Positions 37,262 to 48,344 of a stretch of DNA of 64,000 nt are shown here, piece after piece. The notes beneath the pieces are model-generated. The model did not search any database and was not told the origin of the DNA. It saw only the letters and a list, made by a program, of their open reading frames with translations. The stretch is from Allolobophora icterica (lineage: Eukaryota > Annelida > Clitellata > Crassiclitellata > Lumbricidae). Each line of letters opens with the position of its first letter. The first letter of the stretch is position 1. The position numbers and the translations under genes were made by a program. Location of the stretch: positions 34,644,599 through 34,708,598 of the forward strand of contig OY744608.1 of assembly GCA_963556255.1 (NCBI GenBank), in the 5' to 3' direction.

Positions 37262-37345
37262 ACCATCTGGAAATGCAGGCAGCCAAAGAAATGAAACTAC
37301 GTCATCAAGTGGAGCGACAGCTGGCGACTGAAAAGAAAAACAGAG
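37262..37345 (+). CDS. dach: Dachshund exon: DACHbox-C coiled coil
   Basis: The acceptor CTATCTCATGTAG and the consensus donor AGAG|GTAAGT bound an 84-base exon in phase with both neighbours. It encodes HLEMQAAKEMKLRHQVERQL then ATEKKNR. The vertebrate counterpart reads ...ELRETLEKQLAMEQKNR, so charge, spacing and the QL-A-E-KNR core are kept. This is the helical coiled-coil segment of DACHbox-C used for protein contacts. Its short length would make it invisible to simple ORF filters. Confidence 0.92.
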
Positions 37346-37815
37346 GTAAGTAAGCCACTTATTAAGAAGTCGTGAATGACAGGACGACTATGATGATGAC
37401 GACGCTGTTTCTGCTGATGACAACAACTACGACGATGATGACGACGACCAATTTCACTGTTACGTTGTTTCATTATCTTATTGGCAACTAACAGATTTGC
37501 AATAACTGAAGCAATAGGATAATAGTGACAATGCATCCACCCACCACTGCTCAGGTGTATTGCAAATGAGGAGCGAAATATACTCTTTAAAATAGCACAC
37601 CTTGACAACAACAATAACAATAACAACAATAGAACAAAAAATGATAACAGCGGCATTTGTTATTAGTAAACAAGAGTAATAATAACATGTGCCATTTGAT
37701 AGCAATAGTAACATTAGCATGTTATATCATATGTATACCGGCTATGCAGCGTTCCTTAAGAACCCAGGAGGAGCACAACTATTAATCACTCTTTTGTATA
37801 ATTATATTTAATTAG

Positions 37816-37982
37816 TTACGTTACAAAGAAAGCTGAGGGTGGAGAGGAGACTTCTTCGACGTTTACAGACCAAGTTCTCAGCGCAAAATCCTCGTGATGA
37901 AAGACAACAAAGACACTGCAGCGTCCACGATTCAGGTTCCAGTAAGAAGGAATCAACGACATCATTTCAGAATAATGCTTGA
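37816..37982 (+). CDS. dach: Dachshund terminal exon (DACHbox-C end and stop)
   Basis: The acceptor TATTTAATTAG precedes 37816. In the inherited phase the frame reads VTLQRKLRVERRLLRRLQTK, FSAQNPRDERQQRHC, SVHDSGSSKKESTTSFQNNA and stops TGA (37980-37982). Dachshund continues KNR-IVQKRLKKEKKAKRKLQEAL at this point, so TLQRKLRVERRLLRRLQ aligns residue for residue in pattern. The family's longer tail, including the vertebrate EIEADRSGGRTD segment, is absent; the protein ends about 30 residues after the coiled coil. I could not place the polyadenylation site. Confidence 0.88.
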
Positions 37983-38411
37983 ATTTAGGATGAAGATGAT
38001 GATGACGCTACTTCGTAAAATATGACAATCAGAAATCGAGTGGATGAAAACGGAGGAATCTTGGACTGGAGGAACGAATGATAACACGAGAATATTCATT
38101 AACTCATTAGGCACCTCTACATGCATCCTATTATCTCTGGCGTCTGTTCTCTTATGACTGTACAGCCTATGCTTTTATTATATCATTGCATCAACTATAT
38201 ATTGTTCGTCACCTGACAGGCCTGAGGGCCTGCCACTGATTCTGTAGGTGTCGAACGCAGTGCAATCATGGGGAATCTAACAGAAGCCAGCTAAAGACGG
38301 ACGTAAGGCGGCGACAGATTACAACGAAGACTCGGCCAGGCGTACAACAGGAGCGTGGACAGGAAAATAGGCCACTCCTAATCACCAACTCCTTATTCAT
38401 TTAAGGATATA
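37983..38411. other. Presumed dach 3' UTR and downstream flank
   Basis: No ORF and no clear AATAAA before the MITE at 38412. The extent of the 3' UTR is unknown. Confidence 0.4.
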
Positions 38412-38616
38412 CAGGGGCGTAACTTTGGCCTAAAAATTGGGGGGGGGGGTACCAAATTCTTCTCAACTTTCGATTTTCGCATGGAGAAGGCACAATAATA
38501 AAACATTGATTGGCATTGTTTAAAAAATGGGGGATACGGTAACCCCATTCCAAAAAGTTGGGGTACCGGTACCCTTCGTACCCCGGGCTACCCCCCCCCC
38601 ACAAATTACGCCTATG
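38412..38616. mobile_element. hAT-type MITE, 205 bp
   Basis: The ends CAGGGGCGTAACTTTGG and (inverted) CATAGGCGTAATTTGT lie between perfect 8-bp duplications AGGATATA (38404-38411, 38617-38624). The interior contains GGGGTACC words and homopolymer G/C runs. Confidence 0.9.
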
Positions 38617-38902
38617 AGGATATATCGCTAAAATATATATGGCTGCAACTCTTGCGTTGGCAGGACGTTACTAACCCAGATACCAGACCGATAGCTAGAG
38701 CGCTTTATCATATCATGGAAGAGTGCTACATGTATAACTACGTAATATCGCAAAGGACATATTGGGACCGAAGTGGCATATGATTTTTTTGCCCTAAGGT
38801 ACATATGATCCCTCGGGGACTTAGATATTAATCTGTTGATATGTTATTTCCAGGAAATCAGGCCTCGTCCTCCGCTACGTCATTGCATAACAATAATACA
38901 GA

Positions 38903-38940
38903 ATATGCATAATAAGAAACTTGTTTCTTATTATGCATAT
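38903..38940. repeat. Near-perfect palindrome, 18-bp arms
   Basis: ATATGCATAATAAGAAAC, a TT spacer, then its exact inverse. Weaker pairing (AACAATAATACA with TGTATCATTGTT) extends the arms to more than 30 bases. Confidence 0.9.
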
Positions 38941-39085
38941 GATGTATCATTGTTGTTATTATGATTATTAATAATATTATTAATATTAATATTATTATCA
39001 TTATTTGCTTTTATTGTTCATATTTTTATATTAACTAATTAAATTGACTGCTTTTTAGTTAACTGTGTCATTTTATTATTTTTTT

Positions 39086-39110
39086 CCCGAGGGACATATG
39101 TTCCCTCGGG
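39086..39110. repeat. GC-rich palindrome CCCGAGGGA...TCCCTCGGG
   Basis: CCCGAGGGACATATG then TTCCCTCGGG. A related half (CATATGATCCCTCGGGG) lies at about 38802-38819, suggesting the ends of an inverted-repeat element of about 300 bases. Confidence 0.7.
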
Positions 39111-39120
39111 AGTTCAAAAA

Positions 39121-39346
<226 letters not shown>

Positions 39347-39895
39347 CAAAATGATAAGGTGTAAGCCTAGGGCCTACACGTTGTGCAAAGACCAGAATAC
39401 CACGCTTAGCAAGGACCATTAATCCATTCTTTATAAACTGTTGGTGCACAAAGGCCTACCATAGGCCCTATTTATTACAAATCACAATTGTTGGGGGATG
39501 ATGTTGCTAACTTGTTCAATGCTATTATTGTCCAATCTTGAAAGTTGTTTCTCGTATAAAGAAGTGGTTACTTACTGTATCATTGCAGGACAACAACACG
39601 GTGAACAATGGTAATTTCAAACGACTTCTTTTTTAAAATCTAATTCTTCATTGTGTCATTGAAGAATTAGTGCATAGTGTGTCATGCGTTAAGTTTCTAT
39701 GCTACTGACAATTGCCATTAGTTGTTTAAAACTTACTTTCTGTATCAGCGTGTTAATTCTGCCTCAGTGCAAGCAGAATATAGTTTGTTGTGTAGGGCCT
39801 ACAGCCCTACGCTTTGTCGCCTGTAATAAACATGCAATTTTCTCGAACGCCATTCGTCGCATATACGATCGGCCTCTGAAGCTGAGCAAACAATC
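39347..39895. other. Unassigned intergenic DNA
   Basis: No supported feature. Confidence 0.3.
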
Positions 39896-39897
39896 TA

Positions 39898-42800
39898 GTC
39901 CAGGCAATTTAGAGTTGGACCTGGGAAAGATTGCTTCAGAAGCTTTTTAAACGGTTTCCTGCTCAGAAAAAATTGCTGAATAACATATCCAAAATCGGAC
40001 AAAATCGGTCCAGGGGAACACCCCCAAAACGAGTTTCAAAATGGCGGATTGGGGGTTTCCTAAGAAATACCAATGATAATACTAATGATTTGCATTTAGA
40101 CGAGGGCAAAAGTGCTTCAGAAGCTTTTTAAATGGTTTCCTGCTCAGAAAAAATTGCTGAATAACATATCCAAAATCGGTCAAAATCGGTCTGTGGGAAC
40201 ACCCCCAAAAATGAGTTTGAAAATGGTGAATTTGGGGTTACCTAAGAAATATCAATAATAATAAGGGCCTAACAATAATTTGCAGTAAGAAATGGGGCAA
40301 AAGTGCTTCAGAAGCTTTTTAAACGGTTTCCTGTTCAGAAACGATTGCTGAATAATATATCCAAAATCGGACAAAATTGGTCCAGGGAAACACCCCCAAA
40401 AATGAGTTTCAAAATGGCGTACTGGCGGTTTCCTAAGAAATACCAATAATAATACCAATAATTTGCAGTAAGACCTGGGCATAATTGCTTATGAAGGTTT
40501 TTAAACGGTTTCCTGCTCAGAAAAAATTGCTGAATAACATATCCAAAATGGGACAAAATCTGACCACGGGAACACCCCCAAAATGGCCAAATCCAATATG
40601 GCCGCCGTCGACCATATTGGAAATTTCCCTTTTTGTTGTTAGAGTATATGCACGTGTAATACCTCTAATGTTACTGATTTTAGTATGTAGAATTCATTTC
40701 TGATATTGTTTTCGCCATTCGAGGTCACCTTCACCTTGTAAGGTCATGGTCAAGGTCATTTTGTTACATCGATGACGCCATCAAGCAAACTTTCAATCAT
40801 TTGGCAATGTACATTTTTGTGTTGCTGTTCTTCGCTGTTATGGACACAAATTGAGTTTGTCATCATTACTGTAAGAGAATTTGTTGTTATTCTCATTGTG
40901 GAGGACCTGTTCCGGTCGCTTCAGTGGGAGATATTCTGGAATCACAAGGACACTAGGAAGGGGAGCGAAAGCGGCATACTGACTCAACAACAGGCATCGA
41001 CATCGCGTTTTCTCCGTTGTTGGACCCACAATTTGGAATGGGCTTCCTTTGAGTTGCGGTCTTTTCCTCGAGACTCGACCACCGTTTTCTTCTCTGCTCT
41101 AAAGAACATGACGCCATTGGGTGAGGTCCAGTCTAGGTTCAATTTCCCCAAGAATGCCCATGTTCCTATGCGCCTCTGTGAGACCTCAGAGTTGGCTTCG
41201 CATTCCTCAAATTCGTGCAAGTCCTGATGCAACTCCCCCACTTCTCCAATCAGGGACTGGAACTGTTCAGGACAACATTGTTTTTCAGAGTATAATTTGC
41301 AGTACATATCTCAATAGTCCAACTGGTTCTTTAGAGTTGGGGACCGGCTATGACAAAAGCTCGCCAGATTGTCCTTTAGGGGCTGCAAGTCTGGCGGTTC
41401 TACCAGGGTCATAGCCGGATTCCCTACTCTAAAGAACCAGTTGGACTATTGAGATATGTACTGCAAATTATCAGGACTTCCGGGAATTTGAGGGGTGCGA
41501 GGCCAAGTCTGAGGTCTGCGAATTCTTTTAAGTTCGGCTGCAGTTGATCGCCGTCATCAATAATGCTGTAGTATCCTAGAGAATAGAAACTGGAATCTAC
41601 TTGCGGCTACCGTCGAGGATTCTATGCCAATCTTTGCAGAATGTGATTGCATCAACTACCTATGTTACAATGGATCGTGGTATCTGGAACAAATCAAAGT
41701 GTTGGAGTTCACACATCCTAAGCTTTAGCGGCGCTTCTGTGTGAGCCAGTGGGTTGTTCAGGATCGCCCAGGATGGTTCTGCGCTGTCGGAGATGAAATG
41801 AAGGTCGAGCAGACCATCCAGCGAGTGTCGAAGGGTCCTGGAGGTTACAATGTGGTAGCATGACCTTTTCGAAGTCGAAACTGACACGGTTCACCGACCA
41901 ACCTCAAAAGACACCATCGACAATGGAGAAGGAGAAAAACGACTTCTCGTCCAAGGACTTTGCAGAGGCGCACAGGAACATGAGTATTGCTGGGGAAATT
42001 GAACCTAGACTGGACCTCACCCAATGACGTCAGGAGTCTTTACAGCAGAGAAGAAAGCGGTGGACGAGTCTCAAGGAAAGTCCGCAACTCAAGAGGAAGC
42101 CCATTCCAAATTGTGGGTCCAACAACGGAGAAAACGCGATGTCGATGCCTGTTGTTGAGTCAGTACGCCGCTTTCGCTACCCTTCTTAGCGTCCTTGTGA
42201 TTCCAGAATATCTCCAACTGAAGCGACCACAATAAGAATAACGACAAATTATCTTACAGTAGTAATGTCAAATTCAATTTGTGTCCATAATTGTGGTCCC
42301 AGTGAAGAACAGCAACACAAAAATGTACATTGCCAAATGATTGAAAGTTTGCTTGATGGCGTCATCGATGTAACAAAATGACCTTGACCATGACCTTTCA
42401 AGGTGAAGGTGACCTCGAATGGCGAAAACAATATCAGAAATGAATTCTACATACTAAAATCAGTAACATTAGAGGTATTACACGTGCATATACTCTAACA
42501 ACAAAAAGGGAAATTTCCAATATGGTCGACGGCGGCCATATTGGATTTGGCCATTTTGGGGGTGTTCCCGTGGTCAGATTTTGTCCCATTTTGGATATGT
42601 TATTCAGCAATTTTTTCTGAGCAGGAAACCGTTTAAAAACCTTCATAAGCAATTATGCCCAGGTCTTACTGCAAATTATTGGTATTATTATTGGTATTTC
42701 TTAGGAAACCGCCAGTACGCCATTTTGAAACTCATTTTTGGGGGTGTTCCCCTGGACCAATTTTGTCCGATTTTGGATATATTATTCAGCAATCTTTTCT

Positions 42801-43251
42801 GAGCAGGAAACCGTTTAAAAAGCTTCTGAAGCACTTTTGCCCCCATTTCTTACTGCAAATTATTGTTAGGCCCCTATTATTATTGATGTTTCTTAGGTAA
42901 CCCCAAATTCACCATTTTCAAACTCATTTTTGGGGGTGTTCCCACAGACCGATTTTGTCCGATTTTGGATATGTTATTCAGCAATGTTTTCTGAGCAGGA
43001 AACCATTTAAAAAGCTTCTGAAGCACTTTTGCCCTCGTCTAAATGCAAATCATTAGTATTATCATTGGTATTTCTTAGGAAACCCCCAATCCGCCATTTT
43101 GAAACTCGTTTTGGGGGGTGTTCCACTGGACCGATTTTGTCCGATTTTGGATATGTTATTCAGCAATTTTTTCTGAGCAGGAAACCGTTTAAAAAGCTTC
43201 TGAAGCAATTTTTCCCAGGTTCATCAGGAATTTGAGCTAGATTGCCTGGAC
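39898..43251. mobile_element. Foldback-like element with >1.3-kb inverted arms
   Basis: The outer tips are GTCCAGGCAAT and its inverse, next to TA at both ends (39896-39897, 43252-43253). Each arm begins with about four copies of a 180-190-base tandem unit (CTTCAGAAGCTTTTTAAACG, TGCTCAGAAAAAATTGCTGA, CAAAATCGGTC, GGGAACACCCCCAAAA). The inner part of the arms (40485-41230 and its inverse) is nearly identical: 40485-40703 and 42434-42652 encode the same 72-residue shadow peptide on opposite strands. The arms meet near 41380 with an inner inverted repeat at 41293-41352/41408-41469. The right arm carries an extra ~430 bases (about 41525-41950). No transposase is recognised. Confidence 0.9.
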
Positions 43252-43253
43252 TA

Positions 43254-43447
43254 TGTAGCTTAGGCCTATATCTGTTTATATTTGAACACAATTTATGTTT
43301 AATGTTAATGTCTACAGCAAATGATGAGTTATTAGGGACAGACAGATGCTGATGGCAAACTGACAATGATACATCACATACGTCTGAGATTTGCGATAGA
43401 CATGCAGACGCCGAAACCTAAACTCAGGCTCGATACCCGCTACGTTC
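43254..43447. other. Unassigned short gap
   Basis: No supported feature. Confidence 0.3.
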
Positions 43448-43795
43448 TCTGCCGATGTCCCGAGATATTCTATCCCCCCTAAAGCGTGTCCCCCCGGATG
43501 GAATAAACCGGTTTAGAGTATCCGGTGGGATGAACCATTCTATCCCCCCTCATCATACGCATCACGATAGCCTCGACGAAATTCCAGTCAAAATCACCAA
43601 AAACAAAGTAAATTGATTTCAGGTCGACGTACAAGATAAAGATACGCAATTCAAATATTTTAGGTGTGCAATAAATCCAAACAGTACGACTGAATACACT
43701 TAGAAACCGCCAAAAATGCAAACTAAACCGAATACTCCATTTCGCTAAGGGGGATACGCATGTATGGGGGATACTCTATTTCGTGACACCGGCAA
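43448..43795. mobile_element. Candidate inverted-repeat element, ~345 bp
   Basis: GCCGATGTCCCGAGATATTC near 43451 pairs with GAGTATTTCG-like TACTCTATTTCGTGACACCG near 43775, and ATCCCCCCTAAAGCG pairs with CGCTAAGGGGGAT. No target duplication is visible. Confidence 0.5.
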
Positions 43796-43950
43796 GTCCA
43801 TGAATATTTGATTGGACCAGTAGAGCTATCGGTTGTATAAGGGTCCCATACAGGAATATGGTCCAAAGTGGCAAGGCTATTACTACTCTTAGGTTGAAAC
43901 GCGTGCAGGCTTTAAGTGAGCCAACAATTAATCATGATTACAACCTATGG

Positions 43951-43951
<1 letters not shown>

Positions 43952-44002
<51 letters not shown>
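43952..44002. repeat. (TA)n microsatellite
   Basis: About 50 bases of TA alternation. Confidence 0.95.
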
Positions 44003-44005
<3 letters not shown>

Positions 44006-44597
44006 GTATACAGTGTTTCATCCAGGTCAGATACACAAAATACATGAAAATGAATGCAGAACTATTAGACTTGTAACATAATAATTTTTATGATGATGCC
44101 CTATATGCAATTTCACAGCATTTCAGATTTAGCAGATTTTTTCTCGTGTATACCCGTAAAAATTGCAACTATGACCAGTTCTACTGCTGGTGAAGAAGAC
44201 AGCCGGATGAAATGAGCAGGTACCAGGTTGCAAGACTGTTTAGGAAAACGTAGAGTATACAATTGGTCATTATGTTGTAAAGTATGCTCCTCGCATTGTA
44301 ACGTATGAGGCATAGACCTATATTTGCAGTATGTAAACTAATAATTTCTTGTCCTGGTCCATTCTCAACTGCGAATGAAAATCCACGAGAAACGATAGCT
44401 GACTGCAGAGACAGGAAGGCATATTTGATGCATGCAACATGGATCGACGTAAGCTGTTAGAAATCTCTTCAAACATAGATCTGATTAAACAATTACAATA
44501 TGTGCTGCACAGTTCAAAGACTGTTTCCGCGTTTATGTGAGAGTACTAGAAAACACATGTAATTGAATATTATAGGCATCAAGTGCCGGCACATATT
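44003..44597. other. Unassigned intergenic DNA
   Basis: No supported feature. Confidence 0.3.
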
Positions 44598-44605
44598 TCC
44601 ACAAG

Positions 44606-45104
44606 CAGGCCCGATTCGTCTGTTAGGCAAACTAGGCAGCCGCCTAGGGCTGCCGATTTTTAGGGGCCGCCAATTTTCCATTTTCCAAAATAAACATAAA
44701 AAAAATAATTTCTGGAAATTCATAAATGAAACAACGTTAGATTATTTTTTAATTATTCTTCGCTAGATGGAAGTATTATAGTGTTGGTGTAATAAATTAT
44801 GTTCTATTAAGGTAGGGTTCACCGTTAAGTTTTAATCATAAGTTTTCCAGAAGTATTGAATCAGCAGTTCAGTTTACTCTAGTCTAGACGGTTAGACCAT
44901 TTCCATTATTTAAATTTTTTTAATTTTAATGAATGTTTGAAAATAAATAACGTAAATTTCAGTAAATCATGTCAGCTCTAAAAGAACTAAAAGCGATTGA
45001 CTTCATTTTATTCGCAGGTATAATGGCCTATTATATTATGGGTCGACAGGCCGCTCAAATGTAGCTTTGCCTATAGGGCCGCCAAATGTCTTGAACCGGG
45101 CCTG
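44606..45104. mobile_element. Non-autonomous hAT element, 499 bp
   Basis: The ends CAGGCCCGATTC and (inverted) CAGGCCCGGTTC are flanked by near-identical 8-bp duplications TCCACAAG (44598-44605) and TTCACAAG (45105-45112). Subterminal GGGCCGCCAA/GGCGGCCC words pair as well. It has no coding relic I can recognise. Confidence 0.88.
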
Positions 45105-45112
45105 TTCACAAG

Positions 45113-46002
45113 CATTTCAAAGATGAAGAGTTATGAATCTGATCTGAAATACATCTAGATGTTTTAGCAGAACACTTTGAAACTTGCTCCTTAACTAAGT
45201 AGTCCTTAATCGCTTCATCTCTGTGCTCTATTATTTCGCTGGTGCTTGTCCCGCAGTCTCTACTGCGGGCTTTTCCCCGATTCTCATTGCGTATTTATAC
45301 ATTGCGTATGTATGTATCAAAACAATTGATATAGCGCTTTTGCATACCTCACACAAAGCTCTGTTGGACTTACTTGTCTGTACCCTAAGAGGCTTGTCAC
45401 TTGTTAGGTTGTTCTCATGGCTGTTGATTTGGTTTTGATGTAAATCTGCACAAGATAAGGAGACTCCAGCGGCTCATTAGCAATATAGATGGATGTGTGT
45501 ATGCATGCTTCCGCACTATATAGGCCTATATATGTATATATTCGTTAAATTGAAGTAGTTGAGACAAACAAATCATTTGGCTCCAGTTGAAGTCTCATCA
45601 ATTTGATTCGACACGACAACATTTTAGATCCTTTTCAGTTTAAGAAAACCCATATATGGGCTCTAAAGCTATAGCCTCCCCCCCATGCAAGTCGCTCGGT
45701 CTCACCGTGGTTCCCGTTCGGTAAACATAGACTCGTCACTGCTCTTATTTATCTGTCATGGTTTAATTGGAAATTGTATTAGTCGCCATTGTTCATCTTG
45801 ATTTCCAAGGATTTTTCCGCGTCTTCCGGCAATGCACCCAACACATCGATAGAATGCGTAATGTTATAACGACTGCCCATATATTATCGGGAGTACAATA
45901 GGCGTAACTTGGTGACGGTGATGTCCGGCCATCACCAGTTTTGACCCTGTCGACATGACAACGTTATTTTTTTTGTAGCAAGTTGAAGTGATGACAATTA
46001 TT
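45113..46002. other. Intergenic DNA with a repeat tail
   Basis: ATTGATATAGCGCTTTTGCA near 45325 is another 'tatagcgc' tail. No gene. Confidence 0.35.
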
Positions 46003-46010
46003 AACGGTGG

Positions 46011-46304
46011 CAGGGGCGGATCCAGAAGGTCTGTCAGGGGGGGGGCAAAATTTTACATACCTACCATCTCCCAAAAAAAGTTGATGACCTTTTTTTTTAG
46101 TCATTAACCTTTATAATGTCTTCAGTCTACATCTACGGGACCCACGTCCTGTGTAACATTTTACTCATCCACGCCTACGGGGTGGGGGGGGGGGCGCCAC
46201 GCCTGTGTAAACATCATAAAACGCCCATAAAACGCCTGTCAAAATAAAGAAAAAATTCATATGGGGGCCATGGCCGGATTGGCCGCCCCCTGGATCCGCC
46301 CCTG
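46011..46304. mobile_element. hAT-type MITE, 294 bp
   Basis: The ends CAGGGGCGGATCCAG and (inverted) CAGGGGCGGATCCAG are identical. Perfect 8-bp duplications AACGGTGG flank it (46003-46010, 46305-46312). It contains AGTTGATGACCTTTTTTTTT, shared with 36830 and 51976-52174. Confidence 0.95.
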
Positions 46305-46312
46305 AACGGTGG

Positions 46313-46789
46313 CATATTCTTGAATACATAACTCTCGCAATGCTGATAGATACCTTCACGTCAGCTTATTGTTTTTTGTTGCATAAATTCGTGATGTCAT
46401 CAATCTTGTTGTATTAAATTCATACATATGTGGGGGAAAAGGGAAAGGGAGTGGGGGGTGGACAGGGAAAGTGAGGGAGAAGGGGTTGGTGACCAGTGAC
46501 GCCCTTGCGCTCGCCCGACATATTTATTTTCTGCTACCAGATGACGCCAACAACACACATTTTGTAGAGGGCGTGACGTCATATTTCCTTTGATCGGAAT
46601 TCTGTAATTATCGACATCATTTCAAACGAATCGGAAGCCTCGTTTATAGCAGTGACGCTACAGAATAATTATGCTTCTGATTCGAGCTGAGAGAGTGTTT
46701 TGTGCTCTATTTGCGAGCAAGGAGGTTCCAGTTTCAACTAATTGAAGGCAATTCGTGTAATTGCGCGGCTTTGTTTTGCGGAAGAAAGA
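46313..46789. other. Unassigned intergenic DNA
   Basis: No supported feature. Confidence 0.3.
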
Positions 46790-46885
46790 AGGTACAAAAT
46801 AATCTACGTAGTAATCTGTTATGTAGTAATCTGCTACGTAGTAATCTGTTGTGTAGTAATCTGCTATGTAGTAATTTGTTTGTAG
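46790..46885. repeat. 15-bp tandem repeat (GTAGTAATCTGYTAT)
   Basis: About five to six imperfect copies of GTAGTAATCTGTTAT. Confidence 0.9.
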
Positions 46886-46929
46886 TAGGCCCTAATCTGT
46901 GACGTGAGCTATTACCGAAATCATAGTTC

Positions 46930-47780
46930 GAGAATTCGTGACTTTCGGTTTTAAAATTCGTAAAAATTCGCGATTTTTTTGTCTATTTTAAAATTCGTAA
47001 AAATTCGTAAAAATTCGTTGGGCTATTGTTGGGCCTTCTTTACATTGACAGTGGCGTTCTGCAAAAGCAGCCTAAGCAACAACAACAACAACAAATGTGA
47101 TGACGTCATGATTTGTTGTGTTAAGCTTCTGCTTAGAATTTAATGTAAAATTCAATATCAAAGTTTATTACATAACGAGTTAATTTAGTTAAAATCTAAT
47201 TTCTTAAAGATGAAACAAGGACCGGAATGGAAGTATGTAGTAATTTTGGAGGAGAAGGAAAGGGTAATCCAAAAATACAGTGTTGTTTTTGTTACAAGGA
47301 ATTTGTTGGTTGTTCTGCCCGAATTCGGGAGCATTTGCATGGAGAAAATACAGAAACCAAAGCCGAGTGGGAGCAGTTGGCTGTTCCTGACTCAGAATCA
47401 CAGGATGATGAAGAAGAAGACATCCTCGGTGAACGTTGCCAACCCTTTTTAACCACGTTTGCTTGCAAGCTGGGGCACTGGTGGTTTTCGTTCTGCTGAC
47501 TGACACTCACAGTCACAGACCCCAACTATGATAGAAAAATCGAAGTTCAAGACTCCAAGTAGAACAGTAACTGAATATCGATCAGTACTATTGTGTTGCT
47601 AGTCAGATATCTTTTACGGCTGATTGATTGATTGCCTATGACATTGACATTTACTTGCTTAAAAAGTTGAAAAGTAAACAAATAATAAAATTCGTTGCCA
47701 TGACAAAGAATTCTATTATTTTATAATTTCACGAATTTTAACGAATTTTAAAACTGCAGTTTTAAAATTCGTTAAAGTAT
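46930..47780 (+). mobile_element. Probable hAT-related relic with AATTCGTAAAAATTCG subterminal repeats
   Basis: Both ends of this interval are rich in AAAATTCGT/ACGAATTTT words, in opposite orientation at the right end. A BED-type zinc-finger ORF lies between them. I could not define exact tips or a target duplication. Confidence 0.45.
47227..47499 (+). pseudogene. BED-type zinc-finger ORF, likely hAT transposase N-terminus
   Basis: The 90-codon frame contains GNPKIQCCFCYKEFVGCSAR and IREHLHGENT (Cys-x2-Cys ... His-x-His spacing as in BED fingers), then an acidic stretch DSESQDDEEEDILGE. BED fingers commonly open hAT transposases. No transposase core follows, and the frame ends in unrelated sequence. 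Confidence 0.5.
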
Positions 47781-47814
47781 AAAGACGCCGGTAGCGCCAT
47801 CTGTCAAATTTCTG

Positions 47815-47817
<3 letters not shown>

Positions 47818-47852
<35 letters not shown>
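47818..47852. repeat. (TA)n microsatellite
   Basis: About 34 bases of TA alternation. Confidence 0.95.
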
Positions 47853-47858
<6 letters not shown>

Positions 47859-48339
47859 GTGATTATCCCTGTGTTTTGGACTTTGGTCTAGGAAGGAGTG
47901 TCTGTTGGTTTCTACCGACCTCTAGTGACACTATTTTCTATTTAAGCCTCTGCGTCTTAAAGAGGATTGAGATTGGCATTAGATTTTCTGTTAGGAGACA
48001 CGACGTTTGTGATCTCGAGTTAGGGCAGCCAATTCTCCTTTGTTAGTCTTATTTAGATTTTCTGGTTCTCCGCCATTGTTTAAGGAGCAATCACGTTTAG
48101 GGCTTTCTGTTAGACTTTAGTTGCTTGAGTTGTTTCATCTTCGAATGTGTTCTCTGTCGAACTTTGTGAACGAACTTCACCGCAGTCTGGTCATGTGAGT
48201 TTTCTGTATCGTTCCAAAAAGAGGAGATTCGAATGGTCTGTCTGTTTAATTTTAGTTAGCAAATAGTACAACCTTTTCAAAACCTCTTCCAAGCGAGTTT
48301 CATCATTAATTTAACCCTAGAATTAGTAAGGTTGTTACA
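47853..48339 (+). mobile_element. Candidate solo LTR, ~487 bp
   Basis: The segment starts TGTTGTGTG and ends GGTTGTTACA (TG...CA), with a CTATTTAAGCC TATA-like box at about 47938. Flanks are ATAT on both sides, but the left flank is a TA repeat, so the duplication proves little. There is no second copy in the window. Confidence 0.35.
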
Positions 48340-48344
48340 ATATA

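Noticed and set aside
40772..41227. 151-codon ORF inside the foldback element as a transposase
   Set aside because: No DDE or zinc-finger motif seen, and much of it is mirrored on the other arm in different frames.
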